A DNA stretch of 64,000 nt. Source: Leptotrichia sp. HSP-342. Lineage in GTDB: Bacteria > Fusobacteriota > Fusobacteriia > Fusobacteriales > Leptotrichiaceae. The notes under the pieces were generated by a model. It was not told where the DNA came from. It searched no databases and saw only the letters and a program-made list of their open reading frames with translations. This document shows, piece after piece, positions 25,570-36,674 of the stretch. The DNA lies in assembly GCF_041199995.1 (NCBI RefSeq), contig NZ_CP165646.1, forward strand, positions 372,001 to 436,000, written 5' to 3'. How positions within the stretch are numbered: the first letter of the stretch is position 1; every line of letters starts with the position of its first letter. Position numbers and translations under genes: made by a program.

Positions 25570-26277
25570 ATGGCAAAAAGAGGAAAAAGATATAATAACA
25601 TTTCTCAAAAAGTAGATAAAATGAAAGTTTACACACCAGAAGAAGCATTGGAATTAGTTTTTGAAACTAAAAGTGCTAAATTTGTGGAAACAGTAGAATT
25701 AGCAATAAGATTAGGAGTAGATCCAAGACACGCTGATCAGCAAGTAAGAGGTACAGTTTCATTGCCCAATGGTACAGGTAAAACTGTAAGAATTCTAGCT
25801 ATTACAAGTGGAGAAAATATTGATAAAGCATTAGCTGCAGGAGCAGATTTTGCTGGAGATGATGAATATATTAATAAAATTCAAGGTGGATGGCTAGATT
25901 TTGACTTAGTAATTGCTACGCCTGATATGATGCCTAAATTAGGTAGATTAGGAAGAATCTTAGGAACTAAAGGATTAATGCCTAATCCTAAATCAGGAAC
26001 AGTTACAACAAATGTTGAACAAACAGTTCAAGAATTTAAAAAAGGAAAAGTTGCGTTTAAAGTTGATAAATTAGGATCAATTCACTTACCAATTGGGAAA
26101 GTTGACTTTACAAAAGAAGCTATCGTAGAAAACTTCAAAGTTGCTTTAGATCAAATTATTAAATTAAAACCAGCTGCTTCAAAAGGACAATATTTAAGAA
26201 CAGTTGCAATCTCATTAACTATGGGACCTGGAATTAAAATTGATCCATTATTGGCTGGAGCATTTGTAGCTGAATAG
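25570..26277 (+). CDS. rplA: 50S ribosomal protein L1
   Basis: A 235-residue L1 with the usual RKGKRY-type N terminus (MAKRGKRYNNISQKVDK), GTGKTVRILA and GTKGLMPNPKSGTVT, the main rRNA-binding loop. L1 binds the 23S stalk and can bind its own mRNA; both operators in this operon are close copies. AGAGGAGG lies upstream. It is followed by a hairpin and then by the rplJ promoter. Confidence 0.97.
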   Translation: MAKRGKRYNNISQKVDKMKVYTPEEALELVFETKSAKFVETVELAIRLGVDPRHADQQVRGTVSLPNGTGKTVRILAITSGENIDKALAAGADFAGDDEYINKIQGGWLDFDLVIATPDMMPKLGRLGRILGTKGLMPNPKSGTVTTNVEQTVQEFKKGKVAFKVDKLGSIHLPIGKVDFTKEAIVENFKVALDQIIKLKPAASKGQYLRTVAISLTMGPGIKIDPLLAGAFVAE

Positions 26278-26289
26278 TAAAAAAATAAT

Positions 26290-26330
26290 ATTACCGAGTA
26301 GATTTTTTCTATTCGGTAATTTAGAAATAA
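26290..26330 (+). terminator. Hairpin after rplA, weak terminator
   Basis: ATTACCGAGTAGA pairs with TCTATTCGGTAAT (one G-U). The U-tract is not continuous (TTAGAAATAATTTTTT), so termination may be partial. Confidence 0.6.
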
Positions 26331-26345
26331 TTTTTTAAAAGATAC

Positions 26346-26374
26346 TTGCATTTTTTTAAAAGTTATTGTATAAT
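26346..26374 (+). promoter_or_regulatory. Promoter of rplJL
   Basis: TTGCAT at 26346-26351 and TATAAT at 26369-26374 with a 17-base spacer; TG precedes the -10 box. Confidence 0.7.
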
Positions 26375-26404
26375 AATACATATTGATTTGTAACACATAA
26401 ATCA

Positions 26405-26555
26405 TATAAATAATAACCAAAGACAGTAGGTAGAATGAAAGTTCTTTAAACCCTACCGAGGTAAATATTATTACAAATAGATATTAGAATAATAGATATT
26501 TTTATAGTATGATACCTCTGGGCTTATTGTTTTTGTTTCAGAGGCTTTTTATTAT
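26405..26555 (+). promoter_or_regulatory. Ribosomal L10 leader with attenuator
   Basis: AAAGACAGTAGGTAG and ACCCTACCGAGGTAAAT carry the L10(L12)4 binding fold known as the ribosomal L10 leader. It ends in a terminator hairpin: CCTCTG (26515-26520) pairs with CAGAGG (26539-26544), followed by CTTTTTATT. L10 autoregulation by attenuation at this leader is established in other bacteria. Confidence 0.82.
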
Positions 26556-26571
26556 AAGGAGGTGAAACAAA

Positions 26572-27078
26572 TTGCCAGCACAAGCAAAATTAGAAGCAGT
26601 AAAAAGTTTAGTTGAAAAATTAAAAGAAGCTAAAGCGGTAGTATTTGTTGATTATAAAGGAATTAGTGTTAATGAAGATACTGAACTTCGTAAAACTGCA
26701 AGAGAAGCAGGAGTAGAATATTTCGTTGCTAAAAACAGATTGTTTAAAATAGCATTGAAAGAAGCAGGATTTGATACAAATGTTGATGATTTATTAGAAG
26801 GAACTACATCGTTTGCATTAGGATATGAAGATGGAGTTGCGCCATCTAAATTAATTTTTGATTTTGGGAAAAAATTAAAAGATAAATTGTCAATTAAAGG
26901 TGGATTGCTAGAGTCTGAAAGAGTTGACGTGTCAACTGTTGAAGCATTGGCTAAATTACCATCAAGAGACGAATTACTTGGTCAAATTGCTTATGGATTG
27001 TTGTCGCCAGTTAGAATGTTGGCTGTTGCATTAACAAATGTTGCAGAACAAAAAGAAACTGGAGCATCAGCAGAGTAA
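26572..27078 (+). CDS. rplJ: 50S ribosomal protein L10
   Basis: A 168-residue L10. The opening KLEAVKSLVEKLKEAKAVVF and FVAKNRLFKIALKEAG are typical, and the C-terminal helix that binds L12 dimers is present. The start is TTG with a strong AAGGAGGTG site; no ATG lies in frame nearby. It is the first gene after the L10 leader and forms the ribosomal stalk with rplL. Confidence 0.95.
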   Translation: MPAQAKLEAVKSLVEKLKEAKAVVFVDYKGISVNEDTELRKTAREAGVEYFVAKNRLFKIALKEAGFDTNVDDLLEGTTSFALGYEDGVAPSKLIFDFGKKLKDKLSIKGGLLESERVDVSTVEALAKLPSRDELLGQIAYGLLSPVRMLAVALTNVAEQKETGASAE

Positions 27079-27141
27079 TTTTAAACATAAAATAATTTTA
27101 AAAATATAAAAATAAATAAAAAATTAGGAGGAAATAAAATA

Positions 27142-27513
27142 ATGGCATTTAATAAAGAACAATTTATAGAAGATTTAAAAGCTATGTCTGTATTAGAATT
27201 AAAAGAAGTAGTTGAAGCTATTGAAGAAACATTTGGAGTATCAGCTCAACCAGTAGCAGTTGCAGGAGGTGCAGCAGCAGGAGGTGCAGCAGCTGAAGAA
27301 AAAACTGAATTTGATGTAATCTTAGTATCTGCAGGAGGAGCTAAATTAGCAGTAATTAAAGAAGTAAGAGGAATTACTGGATTAGGACTTAAAGAAGCTA
27401 AAGAATTAGTTGAAGCTGGTGGAAAAGCAATTAAAGAAGGAGTTGCTAAAGAAGAAGCTGAAGCAATAAAAGCTCAATTAGAAGGTGCAGGAGCAACTGT
27501 AGAATTAAAATAG
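27142..27513 (+). CDS. rplL: 50S ribosomal protein L7/L12
   Basis: A 123-residue stalk protein. It has an N-terminal dimerisation helix region, an Ala/Gly-rich hinge ([13 protein letters not shown], about 43-56) and a C-terminal domain with [20 protein letters not shown] that recruits translation factors. AGGAGG lies upstream. It is followed by two hairpin terminators before the rpoBC leader. Confidence 0.97.
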   Translation: MAFNKEQFIEDLKAMSVLELKEVVEAIEETFGVSAQPVAVAGGAAAGGAAAEEKTEFDVILVSAGGAKLAVIKEVRGITGLGLKEAKELVEAGGKAIKEGVAKEEAEAIKAQLEGAGATVELK

Positions 27514-27534
27514 TAAAAAGAAAATCAATAGTGA

Positions 27535-27569
27535 AGACACTCTTAAGGATTATAGAGAGTGTCTTTTTC
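27535..27569 (+). terminator. Terminator after rplL
   Basis: AGACACTCT pairs with AGAGTGTCT, followed by TTTTT. Confidence 0.9.
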
Positions 27570-27589
27570 CACTACAAAACTTTAAAATT

Positions 27590-27611
27590 GAATAATTAAT
27601 TATTCTTTTTT
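27590..27611 (+). terminator. Second terminator-like palindrome after rplL
   Basis: GAATAATT/AATTATTC is a perfect palindrome followed by TTTTTT, 20 bases after the first terminator. Confidence 0.5.
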
Positions 27612-27748
27612 GTATTAATTTTTATAAATAAGTCAAACAAATTCATAATTATAATACGATAAAGCTACTTCTAAAAGAATATCGAAAAGGATTACTTTTA
27701 GATAAATTCAGTTGTTTTTTAATAATCAAATCTGAAAAGTGGTTTTGG

Positions 27749-27754
27749 TATAAT
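27749..27754 (+). promoter_or_regulatory. Extended -10 promoter of rpoBC with long leader
   Basis: TATAAT preceded by TTGG; no clear -35. The leader to rpoB is about 235 bases and AT-rich. It includes GAACA near 27900 and TGTTC near 27965 that can pair over the RBS-proximal region. Confidence 0.45.
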
Positions 27755-27990
27755 TAACTTTAAGGCTAAATATAGAGGTTTACATGTTTAAAACAGGAGT
27801 ATTTTTAGTCTATTTTTTAGTTTTTTATAGTATAACGATATGAGTTTTTATAAAGGTTGCTTAGTTTAAGTGACGTGAAATAACAAATCGAAATTATGAG
27901 AACATTTTTAGATGAAGTTTGAATTTTTAAATTTAATTTTTGATTTGAATTTAAGAAGAATGTGTTCTTTTATAGGGAGGAATTTTTTAA

Positions 27991-30900
27991 ATGAACAAAC
28001 TTATTGAAAGATATAGTTTCGGAAAAATAGTAGACAGAGGGGAAATGCCACACTTTTTAGAATTTCAATTAAATTCTTATGAAGATTTTTTACAGACTAA
28101 AGTGCCACCTCAAAAAAGAGAAAATAAAGGATTTGAAGCAATCTTTAATGAAATTTTTCCAATTGAATCCAGCAATGGGTTACTAAAATTAGAATACTTA
28201 TGGTATGAAATTCACGATAATGATGAACCTTTAAATGATGAATTGGAATGTAAAAAAAGAGGTAAAACATATTCTGGACAATTAAAAGTTAGATTAAAAT
28301 TAACTAACAAGAGAACAGGAGAAATTCAGGAAACATTAGTTCATTTCGGAGATATACCACTTATGACTGATAAAGCGACATTTATTATAAATGGTGCTGA
28401 AAGAGTCGTTATTTCTCAATTACACAGATCACCAGGAATTACTTTTAACAAGGAATTAAATATTCAGACAGGAAAAGATGTGTTTATTGGGAAAATTATC
28501 CCTTATAAAGGAACATGGCTTGAATTTGAAACTGATAAAAATGACATCTTAAATGTAAAAATTGATAGAAGAAAGAAAGTATTATTACCAGTATTTTTAA
28601 AAGCGGTTGATTTTTTCCAAAATAATACGGAAATTATGAATCATTTCTTTGAAGAAAAAGAAGTAGAGTTGTCAGAACTTTATTCAAAATATAGAGATAC
28701 TGAGCTGGAAGAAGTTTTGCGTTCAAGATTAGAAGGAAGTTTTGTAAGGGAAGATATTTTAGATGAAGAAACAGGAGAGTTTGTTGCAGAAGCAGAAGAA
28801 ATTGTTGATATGCCTGTAATTCAGAAAATAATAGATGCAAAAGTGCCTGTAATTAATATTTGGGAAGTAAAGCCTGAGGATAGAATTATTGCAAATGCTT
28901 TAGTACATGACAGCACAAAAAATAATGATGAAGCCGTTATTGAAGTGTTTAGAAAATTGCGTCCAGGAGACTTAGTAACTGTAGACAGTGCCAGATCGCT
29001 TGTTAAACAGATGTTCTTTAATCCTCAAAGATACGATTTGGCAGATGTTGGAAGATACAAGGTTAACAAAAGATTAAAACTGGATGTTCCAGCTGATGTA
29101 ATCGTATTGACAAAAGAGGATGTTTTGCAGACTATTGAGTATGTAAAAAATCTTGTAAGCGGAGAAGGCTTCACGGATGATATTGACAACTTGTCAAATA
29201 GACGTGTAAGAGGTGTTGGAGAGCTGCTTTCTATCCAAATAAAAGGTGGAATGCTTAAAATGTCTAAAATGGTTAGAGAAAAAATGACAATCCAAGATAT
29301 TACGACATTGACTCCGCAAAGTTTATTAAATACAAAGCCGTTAAATGCCTTAATTCTTGAGTTTTTTGGAAGTGGGCAGTTGTCACAATTTATGGATCAG
29401 TCTAATCCATTGTCAGAATTGACTCATAAGAGAAGAATTTCAGCATTAGGACCAGGGGGACTTTCGAGAGATAGAGCAGGGTTTGAGGTGCGTGACGTTC
29501 ATAACTCGCATTACGGAAGAATTTGTCCAATAGAAACTCCAGAGGGACCAAATATTGGACTTATTGCTTCACTTTCAACTTATGGGAAAGTTAATAAATA
29601 CGGATTTATAGAAACTCCGTTTGTAAAAATAAATGATGGGAAAGCGGATTTTAATGATATTAGATATTTAGCGGCTGATGAAGAGGAAGGTCTATTTATC
29701 GCACAGGCTGATACTCCTATTGATAAAGATGGAAATTTCTTGACTGATGAAGTTGTTTGCCGTTATGGAGATGAAATTGTGCATATTGATAAATCAAAAG
29801 TTGATATTTTGGACGTGTCACCTAAACAGCTAGTATCTGTTTCAGCGGGATTAATTCCATTCTTGGAACATGATGATGCCAACCGTGCATTGATGGGTTC
29901 AAATATGCAACGTCAAGCAGTACCATTATTAAAAACGCAGGCTCCTTATGTAGGAACTGGGCTTGAAAGAAAAGTTGCTGTGGATTCAGGAGCAGTAATT
30001 ACTTCAAAAGCAGCAGGAACTGTAACTTTTGTGGATGCAAGAAAAATTATTGTAACTGATAAAGAAGGAAAAGAACATTACCATAGATTATTAAACTTTG
30101 AAAAATCTAACCAATCAATGTGCTTACACCAAAAACCAATTATTGATTTGGGAGATAAAGTTAAAAAAGGTGATATTATTGCAGATGGACCATCTACTGC
30201 GGGTGGAGATTTGGCATTAGGTAAAAATATCTTGCTGGCATTTATGCCTTGGGAAGGATATAACTTTGAGGATGGAATCCTTATTTCTGAAAGACTTAGA
30301 AAAGATGACGTATTTACATCAATTCATATTGAAGAATTTGATATTGAAGCAAGAACTACAAAATTAGGAGATGAAGAAATTACAAGAGAAATTCCTAATG
30401 TTTCTGAAGAAGCTTTGAGAAATCTTGATGAAAATGGAATTGTAAGAATAGGAGCTCATGTAACTCCTGATGATATCCTTGTTGGAAAAGTAACTCCAAA
30501 AGGGGAAACTGAACCACCAGCAGAAGAAAAATTATTACGTGCAATCTTTGGGGAAAAAGCAAAAGATGTAAGAGATACTTCATTAAGACTTCCACACGGA
30601 GTAAAAGGAACTGTTGTAGACGTACTTGAATTGTCTAAGGAAAATGGAGATGATTTGAAAGCTGGAGTAAATAAACTAATCAGAATTTATATTGCGGAAA
30701 AAAGAAAAATAATGGTTGGGGATAAAATGTCTGGACGTCATGGAAACAAAGGGGTTATTTCAAGAGTATTACCAGTTGAAGATATGCCACATTTAGAAAA
30801 TGGAACACCGATAGATGTTTGTCTTAACCCACTTGGGGTGCCATCACGTATGAATATCGGACAGGTTTTGGAAGTGCATTTGGGACTTGCAATTGGAGAT

Positions 30901-31437
30901 ATTGACAAATATATTGCAACACCAGTATTTGATGGAGCAAGTGAAGAAGATGTTAAAAATTACTTGGAAGAAGCTGGATACAGCAGAACTGGTAAAGTAA
31001 AACTGATTGATGGAAGAACTGGACAGCCATTTGACAACCCAGTAACAGTTGGACGTATGTATATGCTAAAACTTCACCACTTGGTAGAGGACAAAATGCA
31101 TGCCAGAGCAATTGGACCATATTCACTTGTTACTCAGCAGCCACTTGGAGGAAAAGCCCAATTTGGTGGACAAAGACTTGGGGAAATGGAAGTTTGGGCA
31201 TTGGAAGCCTATGGTGCGTCAAATATCCTTCAAGAAATGCTTACAGTTAAATCAGACGACATTAGCGGAAGAACAAAAACTTATGAAGCTATCGTAAAAG
31301 GACAGGCAATGCCAGAAGCAGATGCTCCAGAATCATTTAGAGTATTAATTAAGGAATTCCAGTCACTTGGATTAGATGTCGCTCTTTATGATAAAGATGG
31401 GGAACAAATTGAATTAGATAAAAATATAGATGCTTAG
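27991..31437 (+). CDS. rpoB: RNA polymerase subunit beta
   Basis: A 1148-residue beta subunit, near normal length for a compact bacterium. Key parts are in order: the rifampicin-binding cluster with [55 protein letters not shown] sequence, the switch region [15 protein letters not shown] and the C-terminal clamp motif [21 protein letters not shown]. The site at RpoB Ser531 (E. coli numbering) reads Ser-Ala-Leu, so no common rifampicin-resistance change is seen there. rpoC follows after 110 bases. Confidence 0.98.
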   Translation: MNKLIERYSFGKIVDRGEMPHFLEFQLNSYEDFLQTKVPPQKRENKGFEAIFNEIFPIESSNGLLKLEYLWYEIHDNDEPLNDELECKKRGKTYSGQLKVRLKLTNKRTGEIQETLVHFGDIPLMTDKATFIINGAERVVISQLHRSPGITFNKELNIQTGKDVFIGKIIPYKGTWLEFETDKNDILNVKIDRRKKVLLPVFLKAVDFFQNNTEIMNHFFEEKEVELSELYSKYRDTELEEVLRSRLEGSFVREDILDEETGEFVAEAEEIVDMPVIQKIIDAKVPVINIWEVKPEDRIIANALVHDSTKNNDEAVIEVFRKLRPGDLVTVDSARSLVKQMFFNPQRYDLADVGRYKVNKRLKLDVPADVIVLTKEDVLQTIEYVKNLVSGEGFTDDIDNLSNRRVRGVGELLSIQIKGGMLKMSKMVREKMTIQDITTLTPQSLLNTKPLNALILEFFGSGQLSQFMDQSNPLSELTHKRRISALGPGGLSRDRAGFEVRDVHNSHYGRICPIETPEGPNIGLIASLSTYGKVNKYGFIETPFVKINDGKADFNDIRYLAADEEEGLFIAQADTPIDKDGNFLTDEVVCRYGDEIVHIDKSKVDILDVSPKQLVSVSAGLIPFLEHDDANRALMGSNMQRQAVPLLKTQAPYVGTGLERKVAVDSGAVITSKAAGTVTFVDARKIIVTDKEGKEHYHRLLNFEKSNQSMCLHQKPIIDLGDKVKKGDIIADGPSTAGGDLALGKNILLAFMPWEGYNFEDGILISERLRKDDVFTSIHIEEFDIEARTTKLGDEEITREIPNVSEEALRNLDENGIVRIGAHVTPDDILVGKVTPKGETEPPAEEKLLRAIFGEKAKDVRDTSLRLPHGVKGTVVDVLELSKENGDDLKAGVNKLIRIYIAEKRKIMVGDKMSGRHGNKGVISRVLPVEDMPHLENGTPIDVCLNPLGVPSRMNIGQVLEVHLGLAIGDIDKYIATPVFDGASEEDVKNYLEEAGYSRTGKVKLIDGRTGQPFDNPVTVGRMYMLKLHHLVEDKMHARAIGPYSLVTQQPLGGKAQFGGQRLGEMEVWALEAYGASNILQEMLTVKSDDISGRTKTYEAIVKGQAMPEADAPESFRVLIKEFQSLGLDVALYDKDGEQIELDKNIDA

Positions 31438-31549
31438 TAAAAAAATGGGTAAAAACAGAATTTTAAATTAAAAGTTAAAATATAAAAAAGTTTTCCCACT
31501 TTACTTTTCAAAAAAAGTGGAATTAAAGAATAGAGGAGGCTCTTAACGA

Positions 31550-34500
31550 ATGAGTATAAGAGATTTTGACAGTATTCAAATAAAATTGGCATCGCCAGAA
31601 AAGATTTTGGAATGGTCGTATGGTGAAATTACAAAAGCCGAAACAATAAATTATAGAACTTTAAAACCTGAAATGGACGGATTATTCTGTGAGAGAATAT
31701 TTGGACCATCTAAGGATTATGAATGTGCCTGTGGTAAGTACAAGAGAATGCGTTACAAAGGCATGGTATGTGAAAAATGTGGTGTTGAAGTGACAACTTC
31801 AAAAGTTAGACGTGAAAGAATGGGACATATAAAACTTGCTACTCCAATTGCACATATCTGGTATTCTAAAGGTACGCCTAACAAAATGAGCCTTTTATTG
31901 GGAATCAGTACGAAAGAATTGGAATCAGTTCTATATTTTTCAAGATATATTGTGACTGATCCAGGAGAAACTGGGCTTCAAAAAGGTGAAATTCTGACTG
32001 AACGTGAATATAAACTATATGAAAACCAGTTTAAAAATGAATTTACAGCAAAAATGGGAGCTGAGGGAGTTCTAGCCTTGCTTGAGGAAATCGACTTGTT
32101 TGAACTAGAAAAAACTTTGCAAGGAGAAATGGATACAGAACACTCTACACAAAAAAGAAGAAAAGTTATAAAAAGATTAAAAGTAGTTAGAGATTTGATA
32201 GAAGCAGGGAACAGGCCAGAATGGATGATTTTGACTGTATTACCTGTAATTCCTGCGGATTTACGTCCGATGGTTCAATTAGATGGTGGAAGATTTGCCA
32301 CTTCTGACTTGAATGATTTATATAGAAGAGTAATCAACAGAAATATCAGACTTAAAAAATTAATGTCAATAAAAGCGCCTGAAATTGTAATAAAAAATGA
32401 AAAAAGAATGCTTCAGGAAGCAGTTGACGCATTAATTGACAATGGTAGACGTGGAAAACCAGTTGTTACACAAAATAACAGGGAATTAAAATCGCTTTCT
32501 GATATGCTGAAAGGGAAACAAGGACGTTTTAGACAAAATCTACTAGGAAAACGTGTGGATTATTCAGGAAGATCGGTTATCGTCGTTGGACCAAATTTAA
32601 AAATGAATCAATGTGGACTTCCTAAAAAAATGGCACTTGAGCTGTATAAACCATTTTTAATGAGAGAACTTGTAAAAAGGGAACTTGCCTCAAATATAAA
32701 AGTGGCTAAGAAAATGGTTGAGGAAGAAGATGAAAATGTATGGGAATTGATTGAAGAAATTATTAAAAATCATCCAGTTCTTTTAAATAGGGCGCCAACA
32801 TTGCATAGACTTTCAATTCAAGCTTTTGAGCCAACATTAATTGAAGGGAAAGCAATAAGACTTCATCCACTTGTATGTTCTGCTTTTAACGCAGATTTTG
32901 ATGGAGACCAAATGGCAGTACACTTGGTATTGTCACAAGAAGCCCAAATGGAAGCAAAATTATTAATGCTTGCAACAAATAACATTATCGCACCATCAAG
33001 TGGTAGACCGATAGCAGTTCCATCACAAGATATGGTAATGGGATGTTATTATATGACAAAGGAAAGAAAAGGTGTTAAAGGAGAAGGAAAATCTTTCTCT
33101 AACAAAAACCAGTTAATTACAGCATACCAAAATGGACAAGTTGCAGTTCACGCACTTGTAAATGTAAGAATTGATGGAAAAACAGTACAAACTACACCTG
33201 GACGTCTTATGTTTAACACAATGCTTCCAAAAGAAGTGAGAGATTATACAAAAACTTTTGGTAAAGGTGAATTAGGAAAGTTAATCGCTGAACTGTATAA
33301 AAAATTTGGATTTGAAAAAACATCTGAACTGCTTGATAAAATTAAAGAGTTTGGATTCCACTATGGAACACTTGCTGGAATTACTGTTGGAATTGAAGAT
33401 TTGGAAATTCCTGAAAGTAAAAAGGCTATTTTGGAAAAAGCTGAAAATGAAGTGGCTGAAATTGAGGAACAATATAAATCTGGAGAAATTATTGATGCAG
33501 AAAGGTACAGAAGAACAGTCGCAATATGGGATGAGGCAGTTTCAAAAGTAACTAAGGAAATGATGGATAATTTGGATGAATTCAATCCAGTTTATATGAT
33601 GGCGAATTCTGGAGCCAGAGGTTCGATTGCACAAATGCGTCAACTTGGTGGAATGCGTGGACTTATGGCAGATACGCAAGGGCGTATTATCGAAATGCCA
33701 ATTAAAGCCAACTTTAGAGAAGGACTTAACATTCTTGAATTCTTTATGTCATCACATGGAGCGAGAAAAGGACTTGCGGATACAGCATTAAGAACAGCGG
33801 ATTCAGGATACTTAACAAGAAGACTTGTTGATATTTCACACGAAGTTATTGTAAATCATGATGATTGTGGATGTGAACACGGAATTGTCGTATCAGATTT
33901 GATGGATGCTGGGGAAGTAATCGAAAAATTAAGTGAAAGAATTTATGGAAGAAACTTGGCAACAGACTTGATTCATGAAGGAAAAGTAATTGCTGAAAGA
34001 AATACCTTAATAACTGATGATTTAATTAGAAAGATTGAAGAATTAGATATTCGTGAAGTAGAAATAAGAACGCCTTTGACATGTAAACTGGAAAAAGGAG
34101 TTTGTAAAAAATGTTATGGATTAGATCTTTCTAATCATAAGGAAATTCTTAAAGGAGAAGCAGTTGGAGTTATCGCAGCTCAATCAATTGGAGAACCTGG
34201 TACACAGCTTACAATGCGTACTTTCCATACAGGAGGGGTAGCAACAGCGGCATCTGTTCAGTCAGACTATAAAGCTGATGTTTCTGGAAAAGTTAAGCTT
34301 AAGGATATCTCTGTACTTGTAAATGAGGAAGGCAAAGAAATTGTTGTTTCACAAAATGGACGTGTAATAATAGGAAAACATAGATATGAAGTACCATCAG
34401 GCTCGACTTTACACGTAAAAGATGGAGATTCAGTTAAGAAAGGACAAGTATTGGTAGAATTTGATCCTTATCAAATACCGATTATTACTTCTGTTGAAGG

Positions 34501-35623
34501 AAAAGTAGAATTTAGGGATATTTACGTAAGGGAAAATATTGACGTAAAATATGGAGTTACTGAAAAAGTGGCGATAAAACCTGTGGAAAGTAATGATGTA
34601 AACCCTAGAATAATAATTTATACAAAAGATGATAAGAAAGTAGAATATGCAGTTCCTTATGGGGCATATTTAATGGTAAGTGAAGGAGAAACTGTCAAAA
34701 AAGGTCAAATTATTACAAAAATCCTAAAAACTGGAGAAGGAAATAAGGATATTACAGGAGGACTTCCTCGTGTACAAGAATTATTTGAGGCAAGAAACCC
34801 TAAAGGAAAAGCTATTCTATCAGAAGTTGCAGGGCGTGTAGTTTTCTCTGACAAAAAGAAAAAAGGTATGAGATTAATCTTGATTGAAGATCCTGAAAGT
34901 GGGGAATTAATACAAGAATATACTGTTCCTGTTGGAGAGCATTTAGTTGTAACTAATGAGATGTTAATTGAAAAAGGTGCGAAAATAACTGACGGGCCTG
35001 TTTCACCACACGATATTCTGAAAATAAAAGGACTTGTAGAAGCACAGCAATTTATTCTTGAATCAGTACAGCAAGTTTATAGAGAGCAAGGAGTTGCGGT
35101 TAACGATAAACATATTGAGATAATCGTAAAACAAATGTTCCAAAAAATTAAAGTTAAAGAAGCTGGAGATTCATTATTCCTTGAAGATGAGTTAATCGAT
35201 AAAAAAATTGTGGAACGTGAAAATGAAATATTAATTTCAAAAGGAAAACGTCCAGCAACTTACGAACCAGTAATTCAAGGTATTACGAAAGCAGCTGTAA
35301 ATACAGAAAGTTTCATTTCTGCGGCATCGTTCCAAGAAACTACAAAAGTTCTTGCAAATGCGGCTGTTGAAGGAAAAACAGACAGACTTGAAGGATTGAA
35401 GGAAAATGTAATCATTGGTAAAAAAGTGCCAGGAGGTACAGGATTCAATGATTATAAATATTTGGATGCAGTATTAAAAAATGATATTGTAGAAGAGGAA
35501 GCTGTGGAAACTGAAGTGGAAGTAGATGGAGAAAAAGTAGAAGTTACAGAAACTTTAGGTTCCTTAAAGGACAATCCAAATGAAATTATAGAAACTGTTG
35601 AAGAAACAGCAGAAGTTGAATAA
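31550..35623 (+). CDS. rpoC: RNA polymerase subunit beta'
   Basis: A 1357-residue beta' subunit. It has the N-terminal zinc ribbon ([20 protein letters not shown]), the Mg-binding active site [12 protein letters not shown], the trigger-loop/bridge-helix region [16 protein letters not shown] and a second zinc site (DDCGCEHG...[13 protein letters not shown]). The end has an acidic tail rich in Glu/Val. AGAGGAGG lies upstream. It forms the catalytic core with RpoB. Confidence 0.98.
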   Translation: MSIRDFDSIQIKLASPEKILEWSYGEITKAETINYRTLKPEMDGLFCERIFGPSKDYECACGKYKRMRYKGMVCEKCGVEVTTSKVRRERMGHIKLATPIAHIWYSKGTPNKMSLLLGISTKELESVLYFSRYIVTDPGETGLQKGEILTEREYKLYENQFKNEFTAKMGAEGVLALLEEIDLFELEKTLQGEMDTEHSTQKRRKVIKRLKVVRDLIEAGNRPEWMILTVLPVIPADLRPMVQLDGGRFATSDLNDLYRRVINRNIRLKKLMSIKAPEIVIKNEKRMLQEAVDALIDNGRRGKPVVTQNNRELKSLSDMLKGKQGRFRQNLLGKRVDYSGRSVIVVGPNLKMNQCGLPKKMALELYKPFLMRELVKRELASNIKVAKKMVEEEDENVWELIEEIIKNHPVLLNRAPTLHRLSIQAFEPTLIEGKAIRLHPLVCSAFNADFDGDQMAVHLVLSQEAQMEAKLLMLATNNIIAPSSGRPIAVPSQDMVMGCYYMTKERKGVKGEGKSFSNKNQLITAYQNGQVAVHALVNVRIDGKTVQTTPGRLMFNTMLPKEVRDYTKTFGKGELGKLIAELYKKFGFEKTSELLDKIKEFGFHYGTLAGITVGIEDLEIPESKKAILEKAENEVAEIEEQYKSGEIIDAERYRRTVAIWDEAVSKVTKEMMDNLDEFNPVYMMANSGARGSIAQMRQLGGMRGLMADTQGRIIEMPIKANFREGLNILEFFMSSHGARKGLADTALRTADSGYLTRRLVDISHEVIVNHDDCGCEHGIVVSDLMDAGEVIEKLSERIYGRNLATDLIHEGKVIAERNTLITDDLIRKIEELDIREVEIRTPLTCKLEKGVCKKCYGLDLSNHKEILKGEAVGVIAAQSIGEPGTQLTMRTFHTGGVATAASVQSDYKADVSGKVKLKDISVLVNEEGKEIVVSQNGRVIIGKHRYEVPSGSTLHVKDGDSVKKGQVLVEFDPYQIPIITSVEGKVEFRDIYVRENIDVKYGVTEKVAIKPVESNDVNPRIIIYTKDDKKVEYAVPYGAYLMVSEGETVKKGQIITKILKTGEGNKDITGGLPRVQELFEARNPKGKAILSEVAGRVVFSDKKKKGMRLILIEDPESGELIQEYTVPVGEHLVVTNEMLIEKGAKITDGPVSPHDILKIKGLVEAQQFILESVQQVYREQGVAVNDKHIEIIVKQMFQKIKVKEAGDSLFLEDELIDKKIVERENEILISKGKRPATYEPVIQGITKAAVNTESFISAASFQETTKVLANAAVEGKTDRLEGLKENVIIGKKVPGGTGFNDYKYLDAVLKNDIVEEEAVETEVEVDGEKVEVTETLGSLKDNPNEIIETVEETAEVE

Positions 35624-35724
35624 TTAAGATAATTTAAACTTGATTGGTAAATATATACTTGTAGCAACTATGAATATAAAATTTTAATATTACTGTCAAA
35701 ATTAGATTATTAATATAATATTGT

Positions 35725-35762
35725 GAATAGGGAGATTTGTGAATATAAATTTCCCTTATTCG
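35725..35762. other. Long hairpin in the rpoC-gmk gap
   Basis: GAATAGGGAGATTT and AAATTTCCCTTATTC pair over about 14 bases around GTGAATAT. The stretch after it is A-rich, not U-rich, so it is not a classical terminator. It lies about 25 bases before gmk and may be an mRNA processing or stability element. Confidence 0.5.
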
Positions 35763-35788
35763 CGTAAAAAAATAAAAGGTGGTTTCTA

Positions 35789-36340
35789 ATGAAAGGAAAA
35801 CTATTCATTATTTCAGGGCCTTCAGGCTCAGGAAAATCAACAGTTACAAAATTAGTAAAAGATCGACTAAATATTCCATTATCAATATCAGCTACAACTC
35901 GACAGCCAAGAGACGGAGAAATCGATGGTAAAGACTACTTTTTCTTAACTAAGGAAATTTTTGAACAAAAAATAAAAAATGATGAATTTTATGAATATGC
36001 AAATGTTCATGGAAATTATTATGGAACATTGAAAGAAGTAGTAGAAAGTAATTTAAATAAAGGATTAAATGTAATTTTGGAAATTGATGTGCAAGGTGCA
36101 TTAATTGCGAAGGAAAAGAAAAAAGACGCTGTATTGGTATTTTTTCGTACAAAGGATATGGAAACTCTTGAAAAAAGGCTTCGTAACAGAAATACTGATA
36201 CAGAAGAAGTTATTCAGACACGTTTAAAAAATGCGTTAAAAGAACTGGAATATGAAAAAAAATATGATTACACTATAATAAATAATGATATTGAAGAATC
36301 TTGCACAGCATTGATAAATATTATTAATCCACAAAATTGA
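35789..36340 (+). CDS. gmk: Guanylate kinase
   Basis: A 183-residue GMP kinase (GMP + ATP to GDP + ADP). The P-loop GPSGSGKST lies at residues 10-18, with the GMP-binding segment SATTRQPRDGEIDGKDYFF. GGTGG lies upstream. It forms an operon with rpoZ (37-base gap) and probably dnaG, an order common in Gram-positive relatives. Confidence 0.96.
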   Translation: MKGKLFIISGPSGSGKSTVTKLVKDRLNIPLSISATTRQPRDGEIDGKDYFFLTKEIFEQKIKNDEFYEYANVHGNYYGTLKEVVESNLNKGLNVILEIDVQGALIAKEKKKDAVLVFFRTKDMETLEKRLRNRNTDTEEVIQTRLKNALKELEYEKKYDYTIINNDIEESCTALINIINPQN

Positions 36341-36376
36341 TATAAATTCTAAAATAATAGGAGAAAATTATAAAAA

Positions 36377-36574
36377 ATGAAAAAAGAAAAAATAACAATA
36401 GATGAACTATTGACTAAAATACCGAATAAATATGAACTTGCAATTGTATCAGGAAAAATTGCAAAAAGAGAATTTGCTAAAGGAAAGCAAAAATCGGAAA
36501 TAATGGATGAAGTTTTTAAAGATATTATGGAAGATGATGTGGAAATAATTCGTGAAACTAATGAGAGAAATTAA
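36377..36574 (+). CDS. rpoZ: RNA polymerase omega subunit
   Basis: A 65-residue protein with the omega pattern TIDELLTKIPNKYELAIVSGKIAKRE. Omega helps fold and assemble beta'. TAGGAG lies upstream. Its place next to gmk is the usual one. A promoter for dnaG starts about 20 bases after its stop. Confidence 0.92.
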   Translation: MKKEKITIDELLTKIPNKYELAIVSGKIAKREFAKGKQKSEIMDEVFKDIMEDDVEIIRETNERN

Positions 36575-36594
36575 AAAAATTTGTTTATAAAGTA

Positions 36595-36622
36595 TTGACT
36601 ATTTAAAAAAACAAATTATACT
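36595..36622 (+). promoter_or_regulatory. Promoter of dnaG-rpoD
   Basis: TTGACT at 36595-36600 and TATACT at 36617-36622 with a 16-base spacer. Confidence 0.6.
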
Positions 36623-36674
36623 AATAGTGTAAATATTTTTTATTGACTGTTTTTTTATGGAGGAATAAAAAATA

